Shown here in pieces: positions 1 through 12,100 of a stretch of DNA of 64,000 nucleotides. This DNA is from an uncultured Bacteroidales bacterium (GTDB lineage: Bacteria > Bacteroidota > Bacteroidia > Bacteroidales > P3). The translations under genes were made by a program, and so were the position numbers. Where the stretch lies: NCBI GenBank assembly GCA_900317125.1, contig ONFR01000002.1, positions 1 to 64,000 on the forward strand, in the 5' to 3' direction. The notes beneath the pieces are model-generated. The model was not told where the DNA came from. It was given only the letters and a program-made list of their open reading frames with translations, and made no database searches. The first letter of the stretch is position 1; each line of letters opens with the position of its first letter.

Positions 1-758
1 CCGTCAAGGAGTGCGATAATATCCGTTGGAACCTGCCCAATGTAAATATTCCCATCACTGTCCACACCAAAAGGCCCTCCTGGAAAAGCTTGGTTATCAA
101 TACGGCTGGTCGATTCTGGATTTATTCCTCCCGACCTATCCATTGTTATCACGGCTCCATTACTGTCAATCCATGCGATTTGCAAAAAATGATGTTCCAA
201 GAAGTTGCCATCCAAATCCATGATAGAGAATGCCGTTGCCACACCACTACCCAAACTATCTGCTGCTATCATAAATGACGTATCGTCACTAGTTATTAGC
301 GTATCATAGAAATAAAGGTACGCATCATTGCCCGTCGGAATAATATCGACAAGAGACTCTACATATAATGCCGTATCACCAACAAGATGTATTTCATCAA
401 TAGTGCAAGGAAAACCTTGATTTGCATGAAGAACCTTCTTCCACATAATCTGACCATCGGGAGAGAACTTGACAATGGCAGCATTAAGAGTAGTGTTACA
501 TTGGCTTCCGTAAGGCGTAAATGGCAACAGGTCCTGTCCGTCAATAGTTGCACCATTGCCGAACTGCCCTGCGACATAGAGATTGCCATGCGAGTCGGTC
601 ACAGAACCGACGATGTGGTTATAGGGATAATCTGAGCGACTATAGCCCGAATAGGACTTCACCCACTCGAAGTGTTGGGAGAAGGCGGGAAGGGAGAATA
701 ACATGCAGAACACCAGCAGGGCGGTGCTTTTCAATTTGTGGGGGTCTTTGTATTTCAT
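1..758 (-). CDS. Secreted beta-propeller-type (SBBP-like) protein, 3' end cut by window edge
   Basis: Read directly from the minus strand: an ATG at 758 opens a frame with no stop for 252 codons, down to the first base of the window, so the C-terminus lies outside. The protein begins with a short basic stretch and a hydrophobic segment ending in PAFSQ, a typical signal peptide. It continues with blocks such as TDSHGNLYVAG, VKFSPDGQIMWKK and GVDSDGNIYIGQ, which match the SBBP / NHL-like beta-propeller repeats common in exported Bacteroidota proteins. Such proteins often end in a T9SS sorting domain, but that part is not visible here. The 185 bp between it and the upstream mtaD-like gene hold no other gene. 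The substrate is unknown. The gene call is solid; the fold is an inference from the repeats. Confidence 0.82.
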   Translation of the reverse strand, partial: MKYKDPHKLKSTALLVFCMLFSLPAFSQHFEWVKSYSGYSRSDYPYNHIVGSVTDSHGNLYVAGQFGNGATIDGQDLLPFTPYGSQCNTTLNAAIVKFSPDGQIMWKKVLHANQGFPCTIDEIHLVGDTALYVESLVDIIPTGNDAYLYFYDTLITSDDTSFMIAADSLGSGVATAFSIMDLDGNFLEHHFLQIAWIDSNGAVITMDRSGGINPESTSRIDNQAFPGGPFGVDSDGNIYIGQVPTDIIALLD

Positions 759-943
759 GATACAGTTTTTTTGACGTTAATAATAGACAGCACTTTTTCC
801 GCAGTTGCGAAGATGTCTTTTTATATAGAGTCAAAAGGTGCGTTTTGGATACCCCCTCTGTCTTTATATTTAACTTTATTTAACTCTTTTTCTTGAAAAA
901 AGGGGGGGGACAAGTTTTGGGGGCAACAATGAAAGATGGATTC

Positions 944-2200
944 TCAAGGGCGTAGTTTCCGTGCGTGACGGAAGGCTTGGGTGCGTATTTCATCTTCGCC
1001 TTCCACATGGCGGTTGTGCATCACGATGCGGCCATTGCAGATGACGGTGTCCACAGCATCGCCGTGTGCGGAGTAGAACAGGCCTGAGAGAGTGTCGTGC
1101 ATGGGAACAAAGGCCAGGTTCTCCAAGTCAACAAGAATCAGGTCGGCCACTTTCCCTGTCTCAATTCTCCCGGCATTGATTCCGGCAACCTTGAAGCCGT
1201 TCTCCGAGACCACCTGCATCAGCTCGGTGGTGGGCAGCACGGTGGGATCTTGCCGCACCCCTTTCTGAAGGTACGACATGAGGCGTGCGGCCTCAATCAT
1301 GTCTAAGTTATTGCTGCTAGCACTGCCGTCGGTGCCGAGGGTGACGTTCACCCCTGCCTCCCGCAATTCGCTATATAAGAAACGGTAGCCTGAGCCCAGT
1401 TTCAGGTTGGAGGCGGGATTGTGTGTCGCTGTTACGTGGTGGCGAGCCATCAGGTCTATCTCTTCACGGCTCAAATACAGGCTGTGTGCGCCCACCAGTC
1501 GGTTCTTGGTTAGCTCCAGCACCCCTGTCCGCTCCAGCAGCTCGTAGGGACGGCAATTATGGGCGGCAAGGCACTCCTGCACCTCTCGCTCCGTCTCCGA
1601 CATGTGGATTTGGTAGATTGTCCCGTACCGGTGGCTCATCTCGGCGCAGTGCATCAGTCCTTTCTCGCTGACGGTGTAGACGGAATGGGGTGCGATGCTG
1701 ATTTTCAGCAGGTCGCTGGCTCCTTCCACTTGGTCGCGCAGTTGACGGAAAGAGTCATCAGTAAGCTCGTCGCCGTCCCCGAACACATTGATGCCAAGGA
1801 TGCCGCGGATGCCCATTTCCGCCACGGCCTTCGCAGCATTGGGGAGGAGGAAATACATGTCGTTGAAGAGGGTGGTGCCGCTCTTAATCATTTCGAGGCA
1901 GGCCAGTTTCGCGCCCCAGTACACAGCCTCGCCGTCGAGGTGCTTCTCGGCAGGCCAGATACTTTCGGTCAGCCATTGCTGCAAGGGCAGGTCGCTGCCC
2001 AGTCCTTTCAGCAGGGTCATGGCGGCGTGGGTGTGCATGTTGGCAAAGGAGGGAAAGGCTGCTTTGCCCCTGCCGTCTATTCTGATAGCATTAACCGGCA
2101 TCGGAATCTGTGTTCCAATGCCGGTTATCATACTGTTTTCTATCAGTATATTTGTACTCTTCTCGTTCAACAGCACATCTTCGATAAGGATGGGTTCCAT
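944..2200 (-). CDS. mtaD: Amidohydrolase, MTA/SAH deaminase-like
   Basis: A 418-aa metal-dependent hydrolase of the amidohydrolase superfamily (ATZ/TRZ/MtaD branch), expected to deaminate 5'-methylthioadenosine or S-adenosylhomocysteine, or a related purine, in the cytoplasm. Visible motifs are the HxH pair in ANMHTHAAM (His56, His58), GTTLFNDM, IAPHSVYT, the metal His in YQIHMSE, GAHSLYL, and LGTDGSASSNNLDM with the catalytic or metal Asp. Length fits the family. It starts 14 nt after atpC stops, so it is probably the last gene of an atpD-atpC-mtaD transcript. Substrate choice within the family cannot be settled from sequence alone: guanine or other aromatic deaminases share the motifs. Family call strong, gene symbol tentative. 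Confidence 0.82.
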   Translation of the reverse strand: MEPILIEDVLLNEKSTNILIENSMITGIGTQIPMPVNAIRIDGRGKAAFPSFANMHTHAAMTLLKGLGSDLPLQQWLTESIWPAEKHLDGEAVYWGAKLACLEMIKSGTTLFNDMYFLLPNAAKAVAEMGIRGILGINVFGDGDELTDDSFRQLRDQVEGASDLLKISIAPHSVYTVSEKGLMHCAEMSHRYGTIYQIHMSETEREVQECLAAHNCRPYELLERTGVLELTKNRLVGAHSLYLSREEIDLMARHHVTATHNPASNLKLGSGYRFLYSELREAGVNVTLGTDGSASSNNLDMIEAARLMSYLQKGVRQDPTVLPTTELMQVVSENGFKVAGINAGRIETGKVADLILVDLENLAFVPMHDTLSGLFYSAHGDAVDTVICNGRIVMHNRHVEGEDEIRTQAFRHARKLRP

Positions 2201-2214
2201 TGTCGAGTGTTGCG

Positions 2215-2451
2215 CTATTGTACTAAAATCAGGATGTCATTCTGCTGCCCTTTCACCACTCCGCCTCTGATGTCGAAGGTCTTTGTTTCGTCATCGTTGG
2301 TGACAAGGCGTATAGTACCCTTACTCAGCGAGGAGATGATGGGGGCGTGGTTCTGCAGTATTTCGAACAGACCGCCTGTGCCGGGCAGTTGAAGCAACTT
2401 GGCTTCGCCTTCGAATACTGTCGAATCGGGTTTCGTGATTTTCACTTTCAT
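2215..2451 (-). CDS. atpC: F1Fo ATP synthase epsilon subunit (short form)
   Basis: A 78-aa protein matching only the N-terminal beta-sandwich domain of F1 epsilon: MKVKITKPDSTVFEGEA, LPGTGGLFEILQNHAPII, LSKGTIRL and a closing GGVVKG strand. This domain sits on the gamma stalk and couples rotor to catalytic head. The C-terminal helical hairpin that inhibits ATP hydrolysis in other bacteria is absent. That short form is usual in Bacteroidota, so I do not read it as a truncation. It begins 12 nt after atpD ends and is followed 14 nt later by an amidohydrolase, not by atpI/atpB. Confidence 0.95.
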   Translation of the reverse strand: MKVKITKPDSTVFEGEAKLLQLPGTGGLFEILQNHAPIISSLSKGTIRLVTNDDETKTFDIRGGVVKGQQNDILILVQ

Positions 2452-2463
2452 GGCGTGGGTGCA

Positions 2464-3978
<1,515 letters not shown>

Positions 3979-4023
3979 TTATATGTTATTTTTCGTGTCG
4001 AAGATTCGGGACATTTGAAAGTG

Positions 4024-4054
4024 CGAAATTACAATTTTATTCCCAACTGACAAA
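4024..4054 (-). promoter_or_regulatory. Promoter for atpD-atpC-mtaD
   Basis: On the minus strand, TTTG (4051-4054) is followed after exactly 19 nt by TAATTTCG (4024-4031). This is one mismatch from the Bacteroidota TTTG-N19-TAnnTTTG primary promoter. It lies in the 127-bp gap between dprA and atpD. Confidence 0.6.
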
Positions 4055-4099
4055 ATTTTTAACACAAAAAAAAATATCAACAAGTGTTAATGTTCTGTA

Positions 4100-5287
4100 T
4101 CAGTTTGCTTTGTATAATCTGCCGGGAAGGCATCTCACGACGTTTTTCAGCTCCAAATCCATCATGATGGAGGCTATTTTTGGGAGTGGCATACCACTTT
4201 TCGCGACGATTTCGTCCATGGTCATTTCGTTGTTGTCTGTCAGCAGTTGCACCACCGCCTGTTCGCTGCTGCTCAGCGAAGAAAAGATGGCCAGTTGCTC
4301 CTCTTTCTGTCGCTGGCGGTCGAAGGTATTCTTCCACCCCATCTGGTAGAAGAGGTCGCCGGCATTGCGTATCATCACCGCCTTGTTATGTATCACCAGG
4401 TTGTTGCACCCTTCCGACAGGGGGTCGCCAAGCCGTCCCGGTACAGCAAATACCTCGCGGTGGTAGCTGTTGGCCATGTTGGCCGTTATCAGTGCGCCGC
4501 CGCGTTCGGCAGCCTCCACCACGATAGTGGCATCGCTCAGCGCCGCCACGATGCGGTTGCGGGCAGGGAAATAGGCGGCATTGATGCCTGTCCCAACGGG
4601 GTATTCGCTCAGCAGCGTACCGCCCTGCTCCACAATCTTTCTTGCCAGCAGGCGGTTCTGGTAAGGGTACACGATGTCGAGTCCATGGCCCATCACCGCC
4701 ACCGTGGGCAGGCCGTTGTCCAACGCCGCTGTGTGGGCTGCGGTATCGATGCCGTAAGCCAGTCCGCTTACGATTGTAGTGTTGTCGGTTTTCATCTCCT
4801 GAACCAGACGACGGGTGGTGGTGCGGCCGTAGTCGGTGCATTTGCGCGAACCCACCATCGCCACAGTGTGCTTCGCGTTCAGGTCGCTCCGCCCTATGCG
4901 GTAGAGCAGCACCGGTGTGTCCTCGCATCCTGCCTCGTTCAGACGTTGTGGGTATTCCTCCTCGGTGCAGAAGAGGGTGTTCACGCCATAACCCTGCATC
5001 AGGGGAATTTGTTGCTCTGCCAGCATCAAAGGTCTGCGGCTTTCGATGTCGGCAATGATGGCATGGTGGTTTTGGAAGATTTCTTGCAGCTGGGCATGCG
5101 ACATGGCGAAGAGGTCCTCAGGCTTCCGGCAGATGCCGAGCAGTTGCCGGATGCTCTTGCATCCCAGGCCGTAAATCAGTGTCAGTGCTATATGATAAGG
5201 GTTCAAGGCAAGGAAGTGTTTGTTTTTGTTATTGATGAATAGTGGGATGGGAGGCAAAGAATCCGAGGTCCTTGGTCGTATTGGCAA
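4100..5287 (-). CDS. dprA: DNA-processing protein DprA
   Basis: DprA/Smf loads RecA on incoming single-stranded DNA in transformation. The Rossmann-like core is clear: VAMVGSRKCTDYGR, VSGLAYGIDTAAH, LPTVAVMGHGLDIVYP, LLSEYPVGT, FPARNRIVAALSDATIVVEA, GGALITANMA and EVFAVPG. An N-terminal SAM-like helical region precedes it. A C-terminal winged-helix domain follows (SSEQAVVQLLTDNNEMTMDEIVAKSG). The ATG at 5287 makes it overlap the upstream Nudix gene by 59 nt. A TTG codon just after the Nudix stop, beginning LNPYHIALTL at about 5205, would remove most of that and fits the usual family start better, so the true start is uncertain. Likely co-transcribed with the Nudix gene. Confidence 0.93.
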   Translation of the reverse strand: MPIRPRTSDSLPPIPLFINNKNKHFLALNPYHIALTLIYGLGCKSIRQLLGICRKPEDLFAMSHAQLQEIFQNHHAIIADIESRRPLMLAEQQIPLMQGYGVNTLFCTEEEYPQRLNEAGCEDTPVLLYRIGRSDLNAKHTVAMVGSRKCTDYGRTTTRRLVQEMKTDNTTIVSGLAYGIDTAAHTAALDNGLPTVAVMGHGLDIVYPYQNRLLARKIVEQGGTLLSEYPVGTGINAAYFPARNRIVAALSDATIVVEAAERGGALITANMANSYHREVFAVPGRLGDPLSEGCNNLVIHNKAVMIRNAGDLFYQMGWKNTFDRQRQKEEQLAIFSSLSSSEQAVVQLLTDNNEMTMDEIVAKSGMPLPKIASIMMDLELKNVVRCLPGRLYKAN

Positions 5288-5864
5288 GGATTTGCAGCGA
5301 GGCGTAAGATGTCGACAGGCGGTCGAGGCATACCTCGCCAGGCACCCATACGGCCTCCGTTATCTCCTCCTCGGTTTGCGGGCGGGGCTGGATGCGGAGT
5401 GCGTGCATGGCAAACCACGAGGTCTGCTTCAGATGCCATCCCCCGTATTTATCGTAGATATGGTACGTCTTGGCGACAAGCCTGACTGATGGACAGGCCG
5501 TTACGCCTGTCTCCTCGGCCACCTCGCGCAGTGCTGCGGTGGCAAGGGTCTCGCCCCGTTCCACCATGCCCTTGGGTAGGTCCCACCGCCCTCCGCGATG
5601 TATCATCAGGCAGTCGCCGTCGTCCGTGCACACCAGCCCCCCGGCAGCCTTCACATAGCGGAAACGGCAGTGTAGGTATTCAGCCACGTTTTGTGGTGGA
5701 CGGCTGGTCCACACCCAAATATTGCCCTGTCCTGAGGTCAGATAATCGAAACAGTCGTCCAGACGGAAGTCGTCCGCTACACTGTAACCGTCGGGCACAG
5801 CCTCTCTGCTCCGTTGCGAGGCGGGACAAAGCTGCATCAGTGATTCGTTGTAAGCTATAATCAT
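5229..5864 (-). CDS. Nudix hydrolase
   Basis: A 211-aa protein with a perfect Nudix box, G99-x5-E-x7-REV-x-EE-x-GV ending near residue 121 (LPKGMVERGE then REVAEETGV). This is the Mg2+-binding and catalytic helix-loop that cleaves nucleoside diphosphates linked to another group. About 70 residues precede the Nudix fold and carry no motif I know. A C-terminal WFAMHALR and EITEAVWVP pattern resembles ADP-ribose or diadenosine-type Nudix enzymes, but the substrate cannot be fixed from sequence. It is first in a two-gene minus-strand unit with dprA. Confidence 0.88.
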   Translation of the reverse strand: MIIAYNESLMQLCPASQRSREAVPDGYSVADDFRLDDCFDYLTSGQGNIWVWTSRPPQNVAEYLHCRFRYVKAAGGLVCTDDGDCLMIHRGGRWDLPKGMVERGETLATAALREVAEETGVTACPSVRLVAKTYHIYDKYGGWHLKQTSWFAMHALRIQPRPQTEEEITEAVWVPGEVCLDRLSTSYASLQILANTTKDLGFFASHPTIHQ

Positions 5865-5958
5865 TGCTCTTTATAACGGCGACCCGCTCTGTTTATTGTG
5901 ACTTGTTGAATATTGTGTTTCCAGAAAACGACGATGTGTCTTGCATAAATGGGATAAA

Positions 5959-6096
5959 CCCAAATCGGTCGATGGAATATACCTATTCGAAATCTCCGAT
6001 GGAGAAATATCCTATCTATCAACTTGGTATGCTACTAAGCGAAAGCCCCTACGTATACTCCGTAGGAGTTTTCGGTTTCCTAATGACCGATTTGGG
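5959..6096. repeat. 138-bp element with CCCAAATCGGTC terminal inverted repeats
   Basis: The ends are CCCAAATCGGTC (5959-5970) and its reverse complement (6085-6096). The pentamer ATAAA directly flanks both sides (5954-5958 and 6097-6101), which looks like a target-site duplication. The last 28 bp (6069-6096) match the right end of a larger element at 37517-37940 at 27 of 28 positions. Inside is a short hairpin CTACGTATACTCCGTAGG. No coding frame fits. It fills most of the gap between the Nudix gene and the terminator of the large surface-protein gene. Confidence 0.6.
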
Positions 6097-6105
6097 ATAA
6101 AAAAA

Positions 6106-6137
6106 GGACGGATACCCTGTTGCCAAGGTATCCGTCC
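6106..6137 (-). terminator. Rho-independent terminator of the large Fn3 protein gene
   Basis: Perfect 11-bp stem GGACGGATACC (6106-6116) and GGTATCCGTCC (6127-6137) with a 10-nt loop. On the minus strand it is followed by seven T. It sits 26 nt after the stop of the gene starting at 12699. Confidence 0.9.
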
Positions 6138-6162
6138 CGAAGGGTATAACTGATGAGCCGGA

Positions 6163-9100
6163 TTACTTGATCACCAGCTTGGTGATGTAGGTATCCCTGC
6201 CCGTGCAGATACGTACGAAGTAAGTGCCTTGGGCCATTCCCGTAAGGTCGAGAGTATGGCTTGCCGTACCCGTGCATTCAACTTCCGCACTGGTGAGTGT
6301 GCGGCCCTGCATGTCGATGAGGGTGATTGCTGCACGTCCCTCAACATCGTTCAGCACAATGGTAGTGCTCTGCGATGCGGGGTTGGGGCGGATAGCATAG
6401 TGCGGGTTGGCACCCACGTTGTCGATGCCGATATTGGGAGTGGTCGTGAAGTAGTTGGTCGAAGCCCAGATGCTCATCCAGTCCTCGCCGCAGATAGAGC
6501 GGATGAACACTTCGTACTCCGTCTCTGGTTCGAGGCCTGTCAGCGTATGGCTGGTGGTGGTGACGGTGTCAATCCGGTTGGTGCCGGGAGCCATACCTCT
6601 GTAGCCATAGTTCACCAGCCAGGTGCCGGAGTTGTTGCCACCGGCGGTCCAGCGTACCTGAGCTGTTGTAGCAGTGATGTCCGACACTGCGATATTCTCC
6701 ACGGGGGCGCATTCGTCGGTAGTCACCGCCAGCGTGTCGCTCGGGTCGCTCATCACAATGCCGCCGCCGCACAGGCTTGTCACTGTGAAGTAGTAAGTGG
6801 TGGCGGGCTCCAGACCATCGATAGTAAAGGGATGAACTGTGACATCTATCACCTCGTCCACCATGGTGTTGAACATGTGCACCTGCCAAGTGTTGGTGTC
6901 CACTTCGGCTGTCCAGTCAAGCACAATCTCGCGTCCGCTGGTGCTGACCGCTCTCACGTTGGCAGGAATATCGCACGGCATCGTATCCGTCACAAACGTA
7001 CCGGTATTCCAATCCGAATAGTAGTTGGTGTCGCATATCTGGCGGATGGAGTAGGAGTAAGCCGTAGCAGGCATCAGGCCGCCGATGCTGTACGACATCG
7101 TGTTCACCACTGTGGCTTCAGGCCATTCAATCTCGCTGGCCAGCTTCACGGCAACCTCGTAGCTGCCCAAGCCGCCAGTCCACTCGATAGTGGCCGTAGT
7201 GTATGTGGTGCTGATGTTGTCAATTTCGGGAACATGGCAGGTACGGTCGCCGCAGGTGACCAAGCGCATCATGTTGCGATACTGCACCAGCGTACCGGCG
7301 GGGATGGTGGAGTTAATCCGGATGGGTACTCCCGAACTGCTGGTATAGATGGCCACATTGCTGTCCATCAGGTTCACTCGTTTTTCCGAGGTATAGCTGC
7401 CGTAATAATCTTCGGCGCCGGAGCGCAGCACAGCCACTACCACATTGCTGTGGCCGTCCCAGGTGAACACCGAGTCAAAGGTGAAACGGTTCCAGCCGGC
7501 AGTCATATCCATGTTTCCGGAGAAGTAGGGAGCCAGGCTGTCAGCCGGGAGCCAGTCGGCACCCGAACGGAAGTTTGTGCGGTCGGTCTGACCGAGATAG
7601 ATGGTGCAGTTCTCGGCGTTGTGGACGGGACTGTAGGTGAGGAATTCCAGTGCATCCACCATCACCAGGTCAGCCATCTCGGCCGAATCGATTATCTGCT
7701 GGGTGTAGGTATACTGGTTATACTCATAGAAAGGCAGATAGGCATAGTTGCTGGAATAGAGCTCATGCCCCACAGTGTCGAAGGCGGGGTTGTCGCAGAT
7801 TTCCGTCTGGAAGAAGCCCGCAACCACCGAGCTGGTGTCTGCCGAGTCGCAGATGGCTGTCAGCTCGTACTCATAGCGGGTGTTCTGTGTCAACCCGTTG
7901 AGGACTACGCTGTCGTCCGTGAGCTGCAGGGTGGTGAAAGCGTCGCCGCTGCCCAGCTCGCGGTAGCTGAACATGAGATTATTGGCCTCCGAGGTCCAGC
8001 GGATGGTGGCATCCGTCGTCGTCGAGGTGTATTGGACATTGGCAGGAGGCAGGCAGTGGGTCACGTGGTTCAGCGTGATGTCGTCCATATAGGCATACCA
8101 TGTCGAAGTGGGACGGTCAGCCTTGATGGCCACATACGAACCGTTCCCGGTGTAGCCCTCAAAGGTGAAGGTGTACTCTGTCCACGTGGTGTTGCCGTTG
8201 ATGGTGAGAGTGTCGACTCCCTCAAAGGTGGTGATGTCGTCCGGGTCGGTCATGACGCCAACCTTGAATACCGGAGTATACGAGGTGGAGGAGGACTTGG
8301 CCCAGAACGAGAGGATCAGGCTGTTGGCCGGTGCCACCGTGGTGTCAACCTCGGGCAGTACGATGCAATAGTAGTCGCCATAGGTGTTGGCGGTGGTGCT
8401 GCCATACCAGTACATACCTTTCGCGCCGGTGTGGGCATAGCTGGTCGACGCCGAGATGTAGGGATAGCCATAATAGCTTGATGCGTTGTTCAGGTGATGC
8501 CAGCAATAAGCGAATGTGTTGGTGTTGCTGGCTCCGGTGTTCTCGTCTTCGAAGCTCTGGAAATAGGGGAAGGTGGAGATGAGACCGCATTCGGTACGTG
8601 CCATGTGGGCGAAGCTCCACAAACTGGTGTCGGTGGCGGAACAGATGCAGCGCACCTCTACTTGGTATGCGGAGCTGCTGGCGAGACCGGTGACGGAGGT
8701 ACTGTTGGTTGAGCAGAAGAAGGTTGTATCGCCGTTAGGACTGGACAGGCGTACCTGGTATCCCAATGCGCCGCTGATGCTGTCCCATGCCAGGTCGAAA
8801 CCGTGGGTGGTAGCGTTGCTCTCGTGTACGTTGGAGGGACGTGCGCAGTTGGGGGTAAGGTACAGCTCTACGTCGTCCATATAGCAGTACCAAGACGAAG
8901 TGGGACGGTTAATCTTGAATGCAGGGAAGGTGCCGTTGCCCGTATACGAGGCAAACGAGGATTCAAAGCCCTGCCATTCGAGGACATTCTCGACATAGAC
9001 GGTGTCGACCGGCACAAAGGACTCTGCCGAGTCGGGGTCGTTCATCACGCCCACAACAAACACGGGGTGGTAGCTCGTCGAGGTGGGTCTTGCCCAGAAG

Positions 9101-12100
9101 GTGATGGAGGTATTGGCAATGTTGTAGTTGCTGCCCAGTTCAGGCAATACGCAGAATGTGTATGCAGGATATGAGGAGGAGGTGGAACCGTACCAATAGA
9201 GGTATTGGTTGCCGGTACGCGAAGAGGTGCCGCTGCTGACATACGGGTAGTAGTTGGTCGAAGCTCCGGGAGCCACAACGCGCTTCCAACAGTATGGGAA
9301 CTCGGCGGCAGAACCCGTGGCGATGCCCTCAAAACCATAGGAGAAGGGCAGCACGTCGACAGGTACACACTCGGTGCGGAAACTGGAGCTCACCATATCG
9401 CTGGTGTCGCTTCCGCACAGTCCCCTGACATATACCGTGTAGGGTGTGTTAGGCGTAAGTCCGCTGAAGATGTATGTCGTGTCGTTGACAAGTGTTTCAT
9501 TGCCGTATGACGAGCCGCCGGAAACCGACACAAGGTAGCTGGGCGAGGTGCCCGTCCAGGTGACGAAGGCGCTGTCCGAAGTGGCCTCAACCGATTCAAT
9601 GGCGGGCGGCGGGCAGGTGGTGTATCCGATGGTAATCTCGTCGACATAGGCATACCATGCTGCACTGCCTGTGGTGGGGTGCACGTCGTGGATGGCCACA
9701 AAGGTCCCTTCGCCGGTATAGTTGGTCAGGCCGCCAACCAGCTCTTGCCAGTTGGTGGAGCCGTCCGTGCTGACAGTCTGGCAGGGAACAAAGGTGCTGG
9801 CGTCGTTCGGGTCGGTCATCACGCCAATCTGGAAGGTGGGATGGTAGGTGGCGCTGGTGGCCTTGGTCCAGAACTTCACAACCACATTCTGTATGTTAAA
9901 GATGTCGGTGTTGATTTGCGGGGATACCAGCATGAAGCTGTCGGGATAGTTGACGCCGGGTGAGGCGGGATGGTACCAATACAAGGCTTTCGAGCCCAGA
10001 TGCTGGTACGTGGTTGAGTTGGAGACGTATGGGTAGTAATACATCTGTGCGTCGGAGTTGTAGGTCCAGCAGGGAATCTCGGGACGCGTGGTGCTGGTCG
10101 ACACCGCCACATCCTCCCAGTCGAGGACGATGGGCAGCGAGTCGAGGGCGTTGCAGTAGGTGCGGAAGGTGATGCGGCAGGGCTCTGCAATGCCGTTGTC
10201 CGGGCAGTAGGGCAGAATCCACACATCATACTCCGTGTTGGGTTGCAGATTGAGGTACGAAATCATCGTGTCGGTAACATGGATGGCGGTGCTGTCGTGG
10301 AAATTGAACCCCGTGTGTCCAAGATACACGTCCCATCCTCCGGAGGTCAGGGTGTCCATCCAATGCACGTCGGCAGAGGTGGTGGTGATGTTGTCCACAT
10401 ATACATCCTCCACCTTCGGGCAGTCGGGGATGAACTGGAGGTTCACCTCATCAAGATAGAAATAGCGGTATGCGGTGGCATTGCTGTAACCCATAAAGGC
10501 GAGATAGGAACGGTGTGGAGTGGCGTTGTACAGATTCACCTCGTGATACAGCGGGCGAGTGGCGTTTACATACACCGAGTCGAAAGCCACAAAGGTGCTG
10601 GCGTCGTTCGGGTCGGTCACCGTACCGATATACAGATAGTCGTAATACGAAGAGCTGGAGGTTGTGGCGTAGAAACTAAGCCGCAACTGGTTCAGCACAG
10701 CAACATTGGTGTCCACTTCGGGCAGCACCACGCATTCCCAAGTGGGCATACCGGAGGTGGTGGTATTCATCGGGGGCAGATACATATATATGTACTGGCC
10801 GATAGCGTAGCTGCTTCCCGAGTTGATATAGGGATAGTAGCTGTCGTAAGTGCCGCTGCCGTCGCTCAGGAAACGCCAGCAGGGATGCGAGGTGCGCGTA
10901 CCTGTGGCACAAGTCTCAAAGCCTTCCTCCCAAGGAAACACTCTCAGCGGGCCGCAGGCGGTGGTGAAGTTCACCGTATTCCACTGTCCGGCGGTGGCGC
11001 AGTGCGAACGCACATAGAATGTGTAGCTTGTATTGGGCTGCAGACCGGTGAACGACAGGGTGGTGTCGCTGGTCGAATGGGTCGAAGTGTCGTTGCTCAG
11101 CGGCATCTCGGCACGCCATTCATAGTAGTAGGCACCCGTGTTGGCCCAGGTAAACGAGGCCGCTGTGTCGCCGATATTGCTCTCGATGATGCCGGGACGG
11201 ATGCAGGACTCGAAGTTCAGCGTGATGTCGTCGATATAGGCATAGAAGAGCGTGTTCGTCGTCGGCTTTGTCATCATTAAGGCAACATACCTTCCGTTGC
11301 CATTGTAGTTGCTCAGTGTCACCGTGAAGTGCTGCGGTGCGACGAGATTGGTGGTCACCGTGTCGCAGGCCACAAAGGAGTTGACATTGAACGGGTCGGT
11401 CATCACACCCACCATAATGCGAGGGTAGTACGTCGTGCTTGACGAACTCAGCCAGAAATCCACCACAAGATTGCGCACATCCACCGTGTCGCCCAGCCTG
11501 GGCAGGAAGACGCCGCAACGACGCGGATAGTTCATGGTGGAGGTATAGTAGAAATACAGGCTGTAGGAACCCGTGTGGGCATGGGCAGCGCTGTTGTTCA
11601 GATAGGGGTATCCAATATAGGATGCGCTGTGGGCATCGTTGAAGTGGCCCCAGCAGGGAATCACGGGCGGCACATCGGCTGCACCGTATGATGTCGCACT
11701 GTCGAAATTGAAAGTATAGGGGAATGTGTATATCATGCCGCAGGTGGTGTCCGGCACCTTCACATGATAGGTGGACATCAGACTGGTAGAGGTAGTGCAG
11801 AGACCTCTTACAACAAACTCGTATTCAGCATTCGGATACAATCCGTTCATCGTGTAGCTGTTCGTCGACACGGTGTCGATATGGCCGAACGACCAGGTCG
11901 AACCGCAGGTGTCCCACATCACTTCATACAGCGGTGCGTTGCCGTCCCACATCAATGTCGCCGACGAGTCGGTCAGGCGGTCGACGCGTACATCCGCCGG
12001 CAAATCGCAAACATGCGGCACAATCTGGATATCGTCAATCATCAGCGGGGGATTCTCGCCCGTGTTGCCGTCGTTCATCCACATCACGGCCAGGCAGTAG

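Noticed and set aside
902-909. Run of eight G upstream of the left-edge gene, as a phase-variable tract
   Set aside because: It is 144 bp from the start codon, outside any visible promoter spacing, and one tract without comparison is not evidence.
6229-8481. 750-codon frame opposite the Fn3 giant gene
   Set aside because: It mirrors the minus-strand repeats, has no signal or family pattern, and the minus-strand gene has signal peptide, domains, promoter and terminator.
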